Translations under genes and position numbers: made by a program
The notes under the pieces: model-generated
The model's database searches: none
The model's input: only the letters and a program-made list of their open reading frames with translations
Told to the model about the DNA's origin: nothing
In this document: positions 1 to 8,453 of the stretch, piece by piece
How the letters are laid out: every line of letters starts with the position of its first letter
Position numbering within the stretch: position 1 is the first letter of the stretch
Source: Streptomyces mashuensis
GTDB lineage: Bacteria > Actinomycetota > Actinomycetes > Streptomycetales > Streptomycetaceae
Reading direction: 5' to 3'
NCBI RefSeq assembly: GCF_014654785.1
Contig: NZ_BNBD01000008.1
Span: forward strand, 124,001-188,000
Length of the DNA stretch: 64,000 nucleotides

Positions 1-140
1 TGGTCGGCCATCAGGCGGGCCAGCGGCCCGAACATGGCGGCGTCGCCGTCACCGCCGTTGATCAGCAGAAGGGGCGGGCCGGCCCCGCGTACCTCGTAGT
101 GGATCTCCGCGCCGGGAACGGTCAGCGTACCTGTCTCCAT
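1..140 (-). CDS. Alpha/beta hydrolase, N-terminal fragment cut by the window edge
   Basis: The visible 46 residues begin METGTLTVPGAEIHYEVRG and continue into PPLLLINGGDGD, the first strands and the HG/NGG oxyanion-loop region typical of alpha/beta-hydrolase-fold enzymes. The catalytic residues lie outside the window, so the substrate cannot be judged. The ATG is at 140 and is preceded on the minus strand by GGAGGACCT, a good ribosome binding site. It lies about 180 bases downstream of the metallo-beta-lactamase-fold gene on the same strand; that gap holds no convincing gene. Confidence 0.7.
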   Translation of the reverse strand, partial: METGTLTVPGAEIHYEVRGAGPPLLLINGGDGDAAMFGPLARLMAD

Positions 141-321
141 AGGTCCTCCAGAGTGCCCCGGGGACACGGCGCGCGGCAATGGCAGCTGACCGCACTGGGT
201 CGCACGCTCGCCCGGCGGGCGCGGCAGGCGGGCGCCGGCGCGACGGGCACCGACGCCGCGGCCGCTCAGCTCGCGGCGGTCTCCCGTGCCTTCGCCCGGC
301 TGTCCGTACGGGTTCCCGTCG

Positions 322-1215
322 TCACCAGCGGTGGGCGGTGAAGTCGACGGGACGGGGCCGGAGCGCGCGGGTCCGTTCCGCCAGCCGGTGCAGGCGTTCG
401 GCCATGTCGTGGGCCGGCAGGTGCCGGCGGTCGCCGTGGCCCGGCAGCAGCCATTCGAAGCGCAGGTGGGCCACCGTGCGGGTCAGGGAGGCGGCGAGTT
501 CCTCGATGGAGTACCAGGTGACGCTGTCGGCCACCTCGATGTCCGACGTCGTGCGGCACCAGTAGAAGCTGTCGCCGCTGAAGCAGTACCGCTCGTCCGC
601 GAGGTAGAGCACGCTGCCCCGTGTGTGCCCGGGGAGGGGCACGGCCACCACGCCGTCGGCGACCGGCGTCGCCGACGTGCCGCGCAGCACCTGGTCGGCG
701 TCGGGGGCGGCGTCGAGGTCGCCCTCGTGGATCCACAGCCGTGCGCCGAAGCGGTCGGCGTAGCGGCGGCCGTGGGCGGCGTGGTCGCGGTGGGTGAGCA
801 GGACGTCGGTGACGGGGCCCAGCGCCTCGTAGCGGGCGGCGAGCCCGGTGCTCCAGCGCGGGGTGTCCACCATCATCGTCGTGCCGTCGGGGCGGTGCAG
901 CAGGTAGGAGTTGGCGCCGGCGGTGTGCGGGGAGTTGTGCCCGCACAGCTGCACGGTGTCGTCGAGGGGCAGCGGGAACGGGTCCTGCGCCGCGTCCAGC
1001 ACCCGCCCCGGCGGCCGGACCGACCGCGTGGGGCAGGCGTGCGCGGCGGCGTGGAACTGCCGGGTCTCGTCCTCGTCGCGCGGCTGACGCAGGACGACCG
1101 AGCGACCGCCGGCCTCACCGATGAGGCCGGGGGCGAGCTGCCGGGCGACGTCGCAGTTCGTGCACCGCTCGTCCACGTACCAGCCGTCGTGGTGCCGTTG
1201 CTGTTCGCCGTCCAT
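322..1215 (-). CDS. MBL-fold metallo-hydrolase with N-terminal cysteine (ferredoxin-like) segment
   Basis: 297 residues. The first 65 residues hold C18-x2-C21 and a later C61-P, a ferredoxin-like arrangement that could bind an iron-sulfur cluster. The rest is a metallo-beta-lactamase fold: a THRDHAAHG segment replaces the usual THxHxDH metal motif, followed by LPGHTRGS, FSGDSFYW and LPGHGD, which supply further metal ligands. Fusion of an Fe-S-like segment to an MBL hydrolase is known in proteins of unknown substrate. Upstream (1216-1332) is a short spacer and then an unrelated phosphotransferase gene. The hydrolase assignment is secure; the cluster and substrate are inference. Confidence 0.82.
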   Translation of the reverse strand: MDGEQQRHHDGWYVDERCTNCDVARQLAPGLIGEAGGRSVVLRQPRDEDETRQFHAAAHACPTRSVRPPGRVLDAAQDPFPLPLDDTVQLCGHNSPHTAGANSYLLHRPDGTTMMVDTPRWSTGLAARYEALGPVTDVLLTHRDHAAHGRRYADRFGARLWIHEGDLDAAPDADQVLRGTSATPVADGVVAVPLPGHTRGSVLYLADERYCFSGDSFYWCRTTSDIEVADSVTWYSIEELAASLTRTVAHLRFEWLLPGHGDRRHLPAHDMAERLHRLAERTRALRPRPVDFTAHRW

Positions 1216-1332
1216 GAGCCGCCCCCTCGGGTTTCCGTGTCCCCCCAGGGGTATCGCGGACGCGTCGCAAAGAGGAAGGGGGTTCCGGCCTTGTACTTGC
1301 GGGGGTGCGCTGCTCTGGACGCCGGGCCGGCG

Positions 1333-2220
1333 TCAGGCGATTTCTCCCAGTATGGACTGGATGACGTGGCGGGCGTTGTGTGCCATGGACGGGTTCGTGG
1401 TGCGGTAGTACGGCAGCGCGATCACGGCCTGGGAGAGCGTGCGGGCGCGGCCGCGGGCCCACGTCGCGTCGTCCACGCCGAGCGTTGCGCGGAAGACCAC
1501 CCGGGCATCGGGGGGCAGCAGGTTCCATGCGGGGAACAGGTCGCAGGCCGGATCGCCCACCCCCATGCACCCGAAGTCGATGACCGAGGCCAGCCGCCCG
1601 TCCGCCACCAGCAGGTTTCCGGGCATGAGATCGGCGTGCAGCCATACCGGCGGCCCGTCCCAGCCGGGTACCCGCAGGGCGTCCTCCCATACGGCGGCCA
1701 GGGAATCGCAGTCGACGCCCTCCTCCGGGAGCGCGCGCAGGGCTTCCAGAGCGGCGCGGGTCGCGGCGTCGAGCGACGCGAGCGGCCCACCGCGGTGGGC
1801 CGGGGGCGCGCCGGGGAGGGTGATGTTCCGCATGGCCGCGACGAAGCCGGCCAGGTCCTGGGCCAGGAGTGCGGGCTCGCTCAGGGCCCCCGGCTGCGGA
1901 TTGTCCCCCGCCAGCCACCCGTGCACCGACCAGGGCCACGGATACCCCTCCGCGGGCCGGCCGGCCCCGAGCAGCTCGGGAACGGCGGTGTCCAGCAGGG
2001 GCGCGAGGCGGGGCAGCCATTCCTGCTCCAGCTCCACGTCCGCGGCTCCGCCCTCGTACAGCGGCAGCCGCACGACCATGCGGTCGCCCAGCCGGTACAT
2101 GGCGTTGACGGTGCCCCCGGAGGGCACCCGCTCCACCGGCAGCCCCGCCCACTGCGGGAACTGACCGGCGACGAGCCGCCGTACGAGGTCGGTGTCGAGG
2201 GAGGCGCTCATGGGGCACAT
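1333..2220 (-). CDS. Aminoglycoside phosphotransferase-family kinase
   Basis: 295 residues with the APH/choline-kinase fold. The Brenner motif HADLMPGN (residues 195-202) carries the catalytic Asp, and VIDFGCMGVGDPACDL (213 onward) carries the metal-binding DFG. The N-lobe begins near residue 20 with the glycine turn SGGTVNAMYRL. Family members phosphorylate aminoglycosides, macrolides or small metabolites; nothing here fixes the substrate. An alternative ATG nine bases downstream (2211, MSASLDT) is equally plausible, since neither start has a clear Shine-Dalgarno sequence. The gene stands alone between two MBL-fold genes; 2221-2428 contains no gene. Confidence 0.85.
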   Translation of the reverse strand: MCPMSASLDTDLVRRLVAGQFPQWAGLPVERVPSGGTVNAMYRLGDRMVVRLPLYEGGAADVELEQEWLPRLAPLLDTAVPELLGAGRPAEGYPWPWSVHGWLAGDNPQPGALSEPALLAQDLAGFVAAMRNITLPGAPPAHRGGPLASLDAATRAALEALRALPEEGVDCDSLAAVWEDALRVPGWDGPPVWLHADLMPGNLLVADGRLASVIDFGCMGVGDPACDLFPAWNLLPPDARVVFRATLGVDDATWARGRARTLSQAVIALPYYRTTNPSMAHNARHVIQSILGEIA

Positions 2221-2428
2221 GAGACCGACGCGGCAGAGCGGGCGTCAACTCGGTTTGTAGCAGGACGGTCGGGGCGGTCCGGACCGGGACCGAGGGCGGG
2301 AGCACGTGCACCAGCTGTACGACGGCACGGATCCTACGGCAATGGCGCCAGGCTGCGGAGACCGGGCTCGGCCTGTGCGGCGCCAATGTGCACATCCGCT
2401 GACGGCATGCCAGGGCGTCCCGGGTGTC

Positions 2429-3328
2429 TCAGGCGGCCGGCGGCACCAGTCGGTAGCCCTCGCCGTCGGGGACCACGTGGCCGGCTGTCGGCGGCGGGAA
2501 GTGGCTGCCCAGCAGCAGGACGTCCGTTCCGGCCAGTCCGGCCAGCAGGGTGCGGCGCGTGCGGATCGCCTGGCCGGGGTCGATGTCCACGCAGCTGGTG
2601 ATGTCCGGGTCCGACAGCTGCACCGGGTGGTGGAGGCAGTCGCCCGTGATGACGGCTCGCCGGCCGGCGTCGGCCAGCTCCACCGCGACCTGCCCCGGCG
2701 TGTGCCCCGGCGTCGGGAGCAGCCGGACGCCGGGGGCGATCGTGGTGGGGCCGTCCGTCACGTCGACGAGGTCGAGGAGGCCGGCGTCGTGGACCGGGTC
2801 GACCGAGTCGCGGAACATCTGGCGGCGGCTCTCCTCCATCTGCCCGGCCGTAGCGGCCCAGTAGTCCCACTCGGTGCGCGAGGTGACGTAGCGGGCGCGG
2901 GGGAAGGTGGGCGTCCACGAGCCGTCGTCCGTGAGCCGTGTGTTCCAGCCGACGTGGTCGGTGTGCAGGTGGGTGAGGACGACCAGGTCGACGGTCTCGG
3001 GCGGGAAGCCCGCGTCCGTGAGGCGTTGCAGGTAGTCGGTGTCCAGGTCGTGCCAGGCCGGGTTGGCGCGGGTCTTGCCGTTGCCGATGCCGGTGTCCAC
3101 GAGGACGCGGAGGCCGTTCGCCGTCACGAAGGCGAAGGTGTGGCTGGAGGCCCGGAGGATGCCGTCGGGAGTGGCGAAGTCGGGGCGGAGCCAGGACTGC
3201 CGGGTCACGACTTCGGGGGTGGCGGCGGGCAGGAGCCACGCGCCGGTCTCCGGCGGGAAGGCGGTCTCGTCGATGCGGTGCACGACGAGACCGCCCACCG
3301 TCCAGCTGGGTACGGACCGGTCCGTCAT
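2429..3328 (-). CDS. MBL-fold metallo-hydrolase (lactonase/quorum-quenching-like)
   Basis: 299 residues. The metal-binding motif THLHTDHVGW (near residue 118) is intact, followed by PTPGHTPGQ, ITGDCLHHP and LLLGSHFPPP, which supply the remaining ligands of a dinuclear zinc site. This layout is seen in the lactonase/alkylsulfatase-like branch of the superfamily, but the substrate is not readable. It starts at ATG 3328 (MTDRSVPSW). The upstream region carries two 21-bp palindromes (separate entry), so it is probably controlled by a repressor, whose gene is not obvious nearby. Confidence 0.85.
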   Translation of the reverse strand: MTDRSVPSWTVGGLVVHRIDETAFPPETGAWLLPAATPEVVTRQSWLRPDFATPDGILRASSHTFAFVTANGLRVLVDTGIGNGKTRANPAWHDLDTDYLQRLTDAGFPPETVDLVVLTHLHTDHVGWNTRLTDDGSWTPTFPRARYVTSRTEWDYWAATAGQMEESRRQMFRDSVDPVHDAGLLDLVDVTDGPTTIAPGVRLLPTPGHTPGQVAVELADAGRRAVITGDCLHHPVQLSDPDITSCVDIDPGQAIRTRRTLLAGLAGTDVLLLGSHFPPPTAGHVVPDGEGYRLVPPAA

Positions 3329-3359
3329 GGTTCCTCCGTCGCTCGGCTCGGGCTCACAC

Positions 3360-3429
3360 TAAAGCGAGTTCTTTGCGTTAAGGGCCACAGTAGCCCTGTC
3401 GGCCCGATTAACGCAAACGATTTGCGTTA
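3360..3429 (-). promoter_or_regulatory. Two palindromic operator sites upstream of the MBL hydrolase
   Basis: A perfect palindrome, TAACGCAAA (3409-3417), three bases, TTTGCGTTA (3421-3429), is repeated in weaker form at 3360-3380: TAAAGCGAG, TTC, TTTGCGTTA, with 6 of 9 matches in the left arm. The centres are 49 bp apart. The sites lie between the MBL gene start (3328) and the end of the WD40 gene (3471), which runs the same way. The size and symmetry fit a dimeric TetR- or MarR-type repressor. Confidence 0.72.
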
Positions 3430-3470
3430 GCCGGGCCCCGCGCGTCCGCTCCGGCGGCTGGTGAGAGGGG

Positions 3471-6400
3471 TCAGTCGCAGGGGTTCCTCTGCGAAGAAGC
3501 CCTGACCGTCTCGCGCCAGCGGTGCTCGCCGCTCAGCGTGCAGACGCGTGCCGCGACGGTTTCCGGGTCGAGCTCCCAGAGGCGGACGGCGCGGTCCGTG
3601 TTGGTGGTGGCGAGGAGGTGGCTCCCGGGTGCGTAGGCCAGGCCGGAGACGTAACCGCCGGTTCCGGTCAGGGTGGCGACGGGCTGGTGGCTTTGCGTGT
3701 CCCACAGGCGGACGGTGCGGTCGTAGCCGGCCGTGGCGAGCGTCCGCCCGTCGGGGGCGTAGGCGAGACGGCTGGTGGTCTCGGTGTGGCCGGTGAGCCG
3801 TGCGATGCGCTGGTGCGTGTCGGTGCTCCACAGGGTGATGTCGCAGCTGGTCGCCGCAAGCGTGCGGCCGTCCGGGCTGAAGGCGAGGGTGTACGCCCTG
3901 CACATCTGTCCGTCGCGGGCCAGGGTGGTGACCACCGTGCGGGAACGGAGGTCCCACAGGCGGATCGTGCCGTCGTGGCTTCCGGTGGCCAGGGTGCGGC
4001 CGTCCGGGGAGAACGCCACGGAGCCCACCGCGTCCGGTTCTCCGTCGAGGACGGCGACCTGGTCGTGGGAGCGCGTGTCCCACAGCCGGGTGCTGTGGTC
4101 GCTGCCGGCGGTCGCCAGGGTGCGGCCGTCGGGGCTGAAGGCCGCGGCGCGGACACTTCCGGAGTGGCCCGTGAGCGTGGCCGCCTCCTTGGGCTCCTCC
4201 CGCCTGCTCATGTCCCACAGGCGGGTGGTGCCGTCCTCGCCCGTGCCGGCGAGCGTGCTGCCGTCGGGCGAGAAGACGAGACTCGTGACGGCACCCGTGG
4301 GGCCGGTAAGGGGGGTGACGAGGCGGTGGCCGGCGATGTCCCAGACGAACACCGAGCCGTGGGAGTCGCCGGCGGCCAGGGTGCGGCCGTCCGGGGAGAC
4401 GGCCACGGCCGTGGTGGACTCGCCGCTCCCCGTCAGCGTTCTCGCCTTCTCGTGCGTGGTGGCGTTCCACAGTTGGAGCGGCGGGGTGACTCCGCGCTGC
4501 CCGGTCTCCGCCACCGTCGCCATGCTGCGCCCGTCCGGGCCGAAGGCCACGGCGGAGATCAGGCCGGCCCCGGCCAGGGTGCCGGTGGCCCGGTGCGTGG
4601 TGGTGTCCCACAGGCGTGCGGTGCCGTCGTTGACCGCCGCGGTGGCGAGGGTGCGGCCGTCCGGGGAGAACGCCACCGACCAGACCATGTCGGCATGACC
4701 TTCGAACGTGGCCGTCGTGCGGTACGACTCCAGGTCCCACAGCCGGGCGGTGCGGTCCGAGCTTCCGGTCGCGAGGGTCCGCCCGTCCGGTGAGAAGGCC
4801 ACTGCCGTCACGGTGTTCGTATGGCCGGCGAGGGTGGCCGTGACGCGCCGTGCGTCCACGTCCCACAGCCGGGCCTTGCGGTCGCTGTACGCGGCCGCCA
4901 GCGTGCGGCCGTCGGGAGAGAACGCGACCCGCCGCACGGTGCTGTCGCCCGTGGTGAGCACCGCCGCCTGACGGTGCGTGGCCACGTCCCACAGTCGTAC
5001 GGTGCCGTCGTCGCTCGCCGTCGCCAGGGTGCGGCCGTCGGGCCTGAACGCGACGCCGTTGACGCCGCTGGAATGCCCGGTGAGCGTGGCGACGAGCCGG
5101 TGCGTGCCCGTGTCCCACAGCTTCGCCGTGCGGTCGCGGCCCACCGTGGCGAGCGTCCGGCCGTCGGGCGAGTAGGCGACGCCGGCGACCCTGTCGGTGT
5201 GCCCGGCCAGCGTGGCGACGAGCCCCCCGGTGGCCGTGTCCCACAGCTTGGCGGTGTGGTCGTCGCTCGCCGTGGCCATCGTCCGGCCGTCGGGGCTGAA
5301 GGTCACCGCCCACACGTCGTCCGTGTGGCCGGCAAGCTGGTTGCCGGGGAACTGGGCGTAGGTGCTGAGCAGGCTGCTGCGGGCCTCGGTGGTGGGCGAG
5401 CGACGGTAGGCGCTCAGCGCGAGCAGCATGGCGGCCTCCGGCTGGTCCTGCATCATTCCGCCGGCGCGGGCCGCGAGTTCCCGCGATTCCGCGATGCGCC
5501 GCTGGTCGTCCGCCACGCGGCTCTGGTGGACGGCCACGGCACCGGCGAGGAGGGAGAGGACGAGGAGGGTCGCCAGACCGGAGATCAGGGCGCGCAGGCG
5601 TCGCAGACGTCGCTGCTCCGTGAGCTGCCGGTCCGTCTCCTGGTCGGCGCTCGCTTGGAGGAACGCCCGGGCCGTGGAGGTGAGGGCCGCCCTGGCGCGC
5701 GGGCCCGCGGCGGCCTCGAGGGCCGCCGCGAGGCGCGAGCCGCGGTAGAGCAGGCTGGTGTCGCGTCCTTCCTGCTCCCAGGTGACGGCCGCGTCCGCGA
5801 GCGCCTGGCGGGTGCGCAGGGCGGCCCGGTCCTCGTCGATCCACTGGCGGAGGCGGGGCCAGGCGTCCAGCAGGGCTTCGTGCGCCACCTCGACGTGGTC
5901 GGCGTCCACGAGGAGCAACCGGGCCCGGGTGAACGTTTCGACGACGGCCTCGGCGTCCCCGGCCCGGTCCGCCGCGTGGTCCGCCTCGTGGTCCATCGCG
6001 TGGTCCGCCGCGTGGTCCGCCGCCTCGTGGTCCGCGCCGCCGATGTCCAGGAGCTCCGTCCGCCGGGCCCGCCGGCTCGTCTGCCGGTGCTCGCCGACCT
6101 GGACCAGGTGCAGCAGGACGTACCGGGCGGTCTCCTGCTGGTGCGGGGGCAGCGAGGCGTAGGCGCGCTCGGCGGTGGCCGCCACGGCGCCGCAGATGCC
6201 TCCGGTCAGCCGGTAGCCGTCGACGGTCAGGGTGCCGTTCTCGCGGTGCTGCCACGTGCTCAGCAGCGCGTGGGACAGCAGGGGAAGGGCCCCGGCGGGG
6301 GCCGCGCGGGCGGGCACCGCGCGACCGTGCACCAGGCCGGTGTCGCGCAGCAGGATCTCGGCCAGCCCCGGTTCCAGCTCCAGGCCGGCCTCGCGCGCCG

Positions 6401-7370
6401 GCCCGGTGATGGCGTCGCGCAACTGGGCGTCGCCCATCGGGCCGAGCGTGACGTGGCCTCGCTGCATGGACGCGGCCAGCCCCGGGAAGGCCAGGCAGCG
6501 CTCGTAGAAGTCGGCCCGTACGCCGAGGACGACCAGGGCCGGCGGGACGGCCCGGCCGGACCCCTCCGGCTGCCGCGTCAGCGCGAGCAACGCCTGGACG
6601 AACTCCTGCTGTTCCGCCTCGTCCGGACACAGCATGAAGGTTTCTTCGAACTGGTCCACCACGACGATCAGGGACACGGCCGCGTCACCGGTGCCCACCG
6701 CGGCACCGACGGCGGCGGCGAGGGCGTCCCCGCCCTCCCCGAGCGCCTTCTCCAGCAGTCGGCGGGAGGCCCCGGTCACCATGGCGGTCCGGTCCAGGAG
6801 TGCCTCCACCGGGCGCCGGCCCGGCGTGAGCAGTGCGACGGGCCACGTCTGGGAGCCGGGAACGGGCAGGACGCCGCGGGCGAGGGCGGGCAGGAGCCCG
6901 GCCCGCAGCAGCGACGACTTCCCCGCCCCCGACGGCGCCATGACCAGGAGGGGGCCCGGCGTGCGCAGCCGTTCGGCCAGCTGCGACACCAGGCCGGCGA
7001 CGGCCTCCTCGCGTCCGAAGAACCAGCGCGCGTCCTCCACCCCGAACGGGGACAGACCCGGGTACGGGCACGCGTCGTCGTCCCGCGCCCCGCCCGCGGA
7101 GTCCTGCGCCACCGGCCGGAGGGCCTCCTCCAGCAGCCCGCCGGTGTCCAGTACCTGGTCGCAGACCCGGGCCAGCTCGTGGGTCAGTGGCTTCTCGCCG
7201 TTCTCGACCTTGCTGAGGTAGCCCTTGCTGTAGAACGCCCGGCGGGCCAGTTCGGCGAGGGTGAACCCCTGCTCGCGCCGCAGCCGGCGCAGCAGTTCCC
7301 CGGGGCGTTCGGGGGCCGGGGGCGTCGTTCCCTCCGCCTCGTCGCCCCGGTCACGGCGCGTGCCGTCCAC
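3471..7370 (-). CDS. HTH (XRE)-nSTAND NTPase-WD40 repeat protein
   Basis: 1299 residues. Residues 25-76 form an XRE-type helix-turn-helix (FTLAELARRA, SKGYLSKVENGEKP). An nSTAND-type NTPase follows: CPYPGLSPF at 101, GRE at 119-121, Walker A APSGAGKS (145-152) and Walker B LIVVVDQFEE (234-243). One transmembrane helix lies at about 594-614. From about 680 to the end I count 14 WD40 repeats (SPDGRTLAT...RLWD), enough for two seven-bladed propellers. Residues 446-470 are a low-complexity Asp-His-Ala tract. Such HTH-STAND-WD40 chains are known in Streptomyces; STAND proteins are generally ligand-sensing signal switches, some defensive. It is divergent from the methyltransferase at 7551, with a palindrome between them. 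The role is unknown. Confidence 0.88.
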   Translation of the reverse strand: MDGTRRDRGDEAEGTTPPAPERPGELLRRLRREQGFTLAELARRAFYSKGYLSKVENGEKPLTHELARVCDQVLDTGGLLEEALRPVAQDSAGGARDDDACPYPGLSPFGVEDARWFFGREEAVAGLVSQLAERLRTPGPLLVMAPSGAGKSSLLRAGLLPALARGVLPVPGSQTWPVALLTPGRRPVEALLDRTAMVTGASRRLLEKALGEGGDALAAAVGAAVGTGDAAVSLIVVVDQFEETFMLCPDEAEQQEFVQALLALTRQPEGSGRAVPPALVVLGVRADFYERCLAFPGLAASMQRGHVTLGPMGDAQLRDAITGPAREAGLELEPGLAEILLRDTGLVHGRAVPARAAPAGALPLLSHALLSTWQHRENGTLTVDGYRLTGGICGAVAATAERAYASLPPHQQETARYVLLHLVQVGEHRQTSRRARRTELLDIGGADHEAADHAADHAMDHEADHAADRAGDAEAVVETFTRARLLLVDADHVEVAHEALLDAWPRLRQWIDEDRAALRTRQALADAAVTWEQEGRDTSLLYRGSRLAAALEAAAGPRARAALTSTARAFLQASADQETDRQLTEQRRLRRLRALISGLATLLVLSLLAGAVAVHQSRVADDQRRIAESRELAARAGGMMQDQPEAAMLLALSAYRRSPTTEARSSLLSTYAQFPGNQLAGHTDDVWAVTFSPDGRTMATASDDHTAKLWDTATGGLVATLAGHTDRVAGVAYSPDGRTLATVGRDRTAKLWDTGTHRLVATLTGHSSGVNGVAFRPDGRTLATASDDGTVRLWDVATHRQAAVLTTGDSTVRRVAFSPDGRTLAAAYSDRKARLWDVDARRVTATLAGHTNTVTAVAFSPDGRTLATGSSDRTARLWDLESYRTTATFEGHADMVWSVAFSPDGRTLATAAVNDGTARLWDTTTHRATGTLAGAGLISAVAFGPDGRSMATVAETGQRGVTPPLQLWNATTHEKARTLTGSGESTTAVAVSPDGRTLAAGDSHGSVFVWDIAGHRLVTPLTGPTGAVTSLVFSPDGSTLAGTGEDGTTRLWDMSRREEPKEAATLTGHSGSVRAAAFSPDGRTLATAGSDHSTRLWDTRSHDQVAVLDGEPDAVGSVAFSPDGRTLATGSHDGTIRLWDLRSRTVVTTLARDGQMCRAYTLAFSPDGRTLAATSCDITLWSTDTHQRIARLTGHTETTSRLAYAPDGRTLATAGYDRTVRLWDTQSHQPVATLTGTGGYVSGLAYAPGSHLLATTNTDRAVRLWELDPETVAARVCTLSGEHRWRETVRASSQRNPCD
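5967..6035 (-). repeat. Short-period repeat encoding Asp-His-Ala tract
   Basis: A run of near-identical 12-15 bp units based on CGTGGTCCGC, seen on the plus strand, encodes residues 446-468 of the STAND-WD40 protein (repeats of ADHA/ADHE). It lies between the NTPase and the C-terminal part of the effector-coupling region. The periodicity suggests slippage expansion; length may vary between strains. Confidence 0.6.
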
Positions 7371-7475
7371 TGCTGGTCCTCCCCCTCTGCACGGGGGCCG
7401 TACCGTGTGCGGACCGCCCCCGTCGGTGCTCTGCCCGCGCTTCCGCGCGAGCGGGCGCCGTGGGCATCAGCGCGA

Positions 7476-7494
7476 TGATAGCTGTTCGCTATCA
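7476..7494. promoter_or_regulatory. Palindromic operator between STAND-WD40 gene and methyltransferase
   Basis: TGATAGC (7476-7482), five bases, GCTATCA (7488-7494) is a perfect 7-bp inverted repeat in the 180-bp divergent region. It lies 106 bp upstream of the STAND gene and 57 bp upstream of the methyltransferase ATG. The HTH domain of the STAND protein is one candidate binder; this is inference. Confidence 0.55.
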
Positions 7495-7550
7495 GGCCAT
7501 TGCTCCGGGTATTCCCCGTCGCCGCAGGCGGGCCGGGTAGCGTGCGCGGC

Positions 7551-8453
7551 ATGACGACTTCGCGACCGATGAGCGCCGTGTCGAGGACGGCGCTGGCCGT
7601 GGCCGGGGTGCGTGCGCACGAGAGCGCGTCCGGGAACGCCCTGTTCTCGGACCCGTACGCCGCGGATTTCCTGGCCGCCGCCGCGTCCGGCTCCGGTACC
7701 GGCGCGGCCTCCGACTCCGGCGCCCGTTCCGGCGAGCCGTTACGGGCGGCGCAGGAGCCGGGGCCGTTGGCCAGGGCCCTGAGGGCCCAGACGGTTCTCC
7801 GTACCCGCTTCTACGACGACGAGTTGCTGCGCTCCGGCTGCCACCAGGTCGTCCTGCTCGGGGCCGGGCTGGACACCCGCGCCTACCGGCTCGCGTGGCC
7901 GCCGGGGGTCCATCTGTACGAGCTCGATCTGCCGCCCGTCCTGGAGTTCAAGGAGCGGGTGCTGGCCGCGCGGTCCGCCGCCCCGCGGTGCGGGCGGACC
8001 GCTCTGCCCGTGGATCTGCTCGGCCCGGACTGGGCCGGCCGGCTGGCCGGCGCCGGCTTCGCCGCGGACCGGCCGACGACGTGGCTCGCCGAGGGGTTGC
8101 TGGTCTACTTCACGGCCGAGGAGGCGGCCGGGTTGCTGTCGGCCGTCGGCGAGTTGTCCGCCCCGGGCAGCCGGCTCGCGCTGGAGCGGGGGCGGAGCGG
8201 GCGGACGGTTCTCGACGACCCGTCCGTCGCGCACATCACGTCGCTGTGGAAGGGCGGGCTGGGTGCCGGCACCGCCGACTGGCTGGCGGCCCGCGGCTGG
8301 CTGACGGAGTACCACCCCCTCGACAGGGTCGGGGAGCGGTACGGCCGGCCCCTGGCCAACCCGTCCGGTACGGGCTTCGTCACGGCCGTGCGGCCCGGGG
8401 ACCCGCCGCGGACGGGTCCGTCGGGCCCCTCCCGTCCGTCCGGGTCGCGGTGA
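7551..8453 (+). CDS. TIGR00027-family SAM-dependent methyltransferase
   Basis: 300 residues from ATG 7551 (MTTSRPMSAVSRTALAVAG); an upstream in-frame start at 7500 would add 17 atypical residues and run into the palindrome region. Motifs of the family: SRTALAVAGVRAHE near the N-terminus, RTRFYDDEL, the SAM-binding VVLLGAGLDTRAYRL, YELDLPPVLEFK, and TTWLAEGLLVYFT. The family is related to leucine carboxyl methyltransferases, and many actinomycete members have no known substrate. An extra Gly/Ser/Ala stretch near residues 40-62 is probably a loop insertion. The last 74 bp overlap the convergent methyltransferase gene on the other strand. Confidence 0.85.
   Translation: MTTSRPMSAVSRTALAVAGVRAHESASGNALFSDPYAADFLAAAASGSGTGAASDSGARSGEPLRAAQEPGPLARALRAQTVLRTRFYDDELLRSGCHQVVLLGAGLDTRAYRLAWPPGVHLYELDLPPVLEFKERVLAARSAAPRCGRTALPVDLLGPDWAGRLAGAGFAADRPTTWLAEGLLVYFTAEEAAGLLSAVGELSAPGSRLALERGRSGRTVLDDPSVAHITSLWKGGLGAGTADWLAARGWLTEYHPLDRVGERYGRPLANPSGTGFVTAVRPGDPPRTGPSGPSRPSGSR

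Noticed and set aside
4821..7478. Long open frame on the plus strand antisense to the STAND-WD40 gene
   Set aside because: Its composition is that of a GC-rich codon shadow (Arg/Gly/Pro/Ala-rich), it has no family motif or ribosome site, and the minus-strand gene has clear domains.
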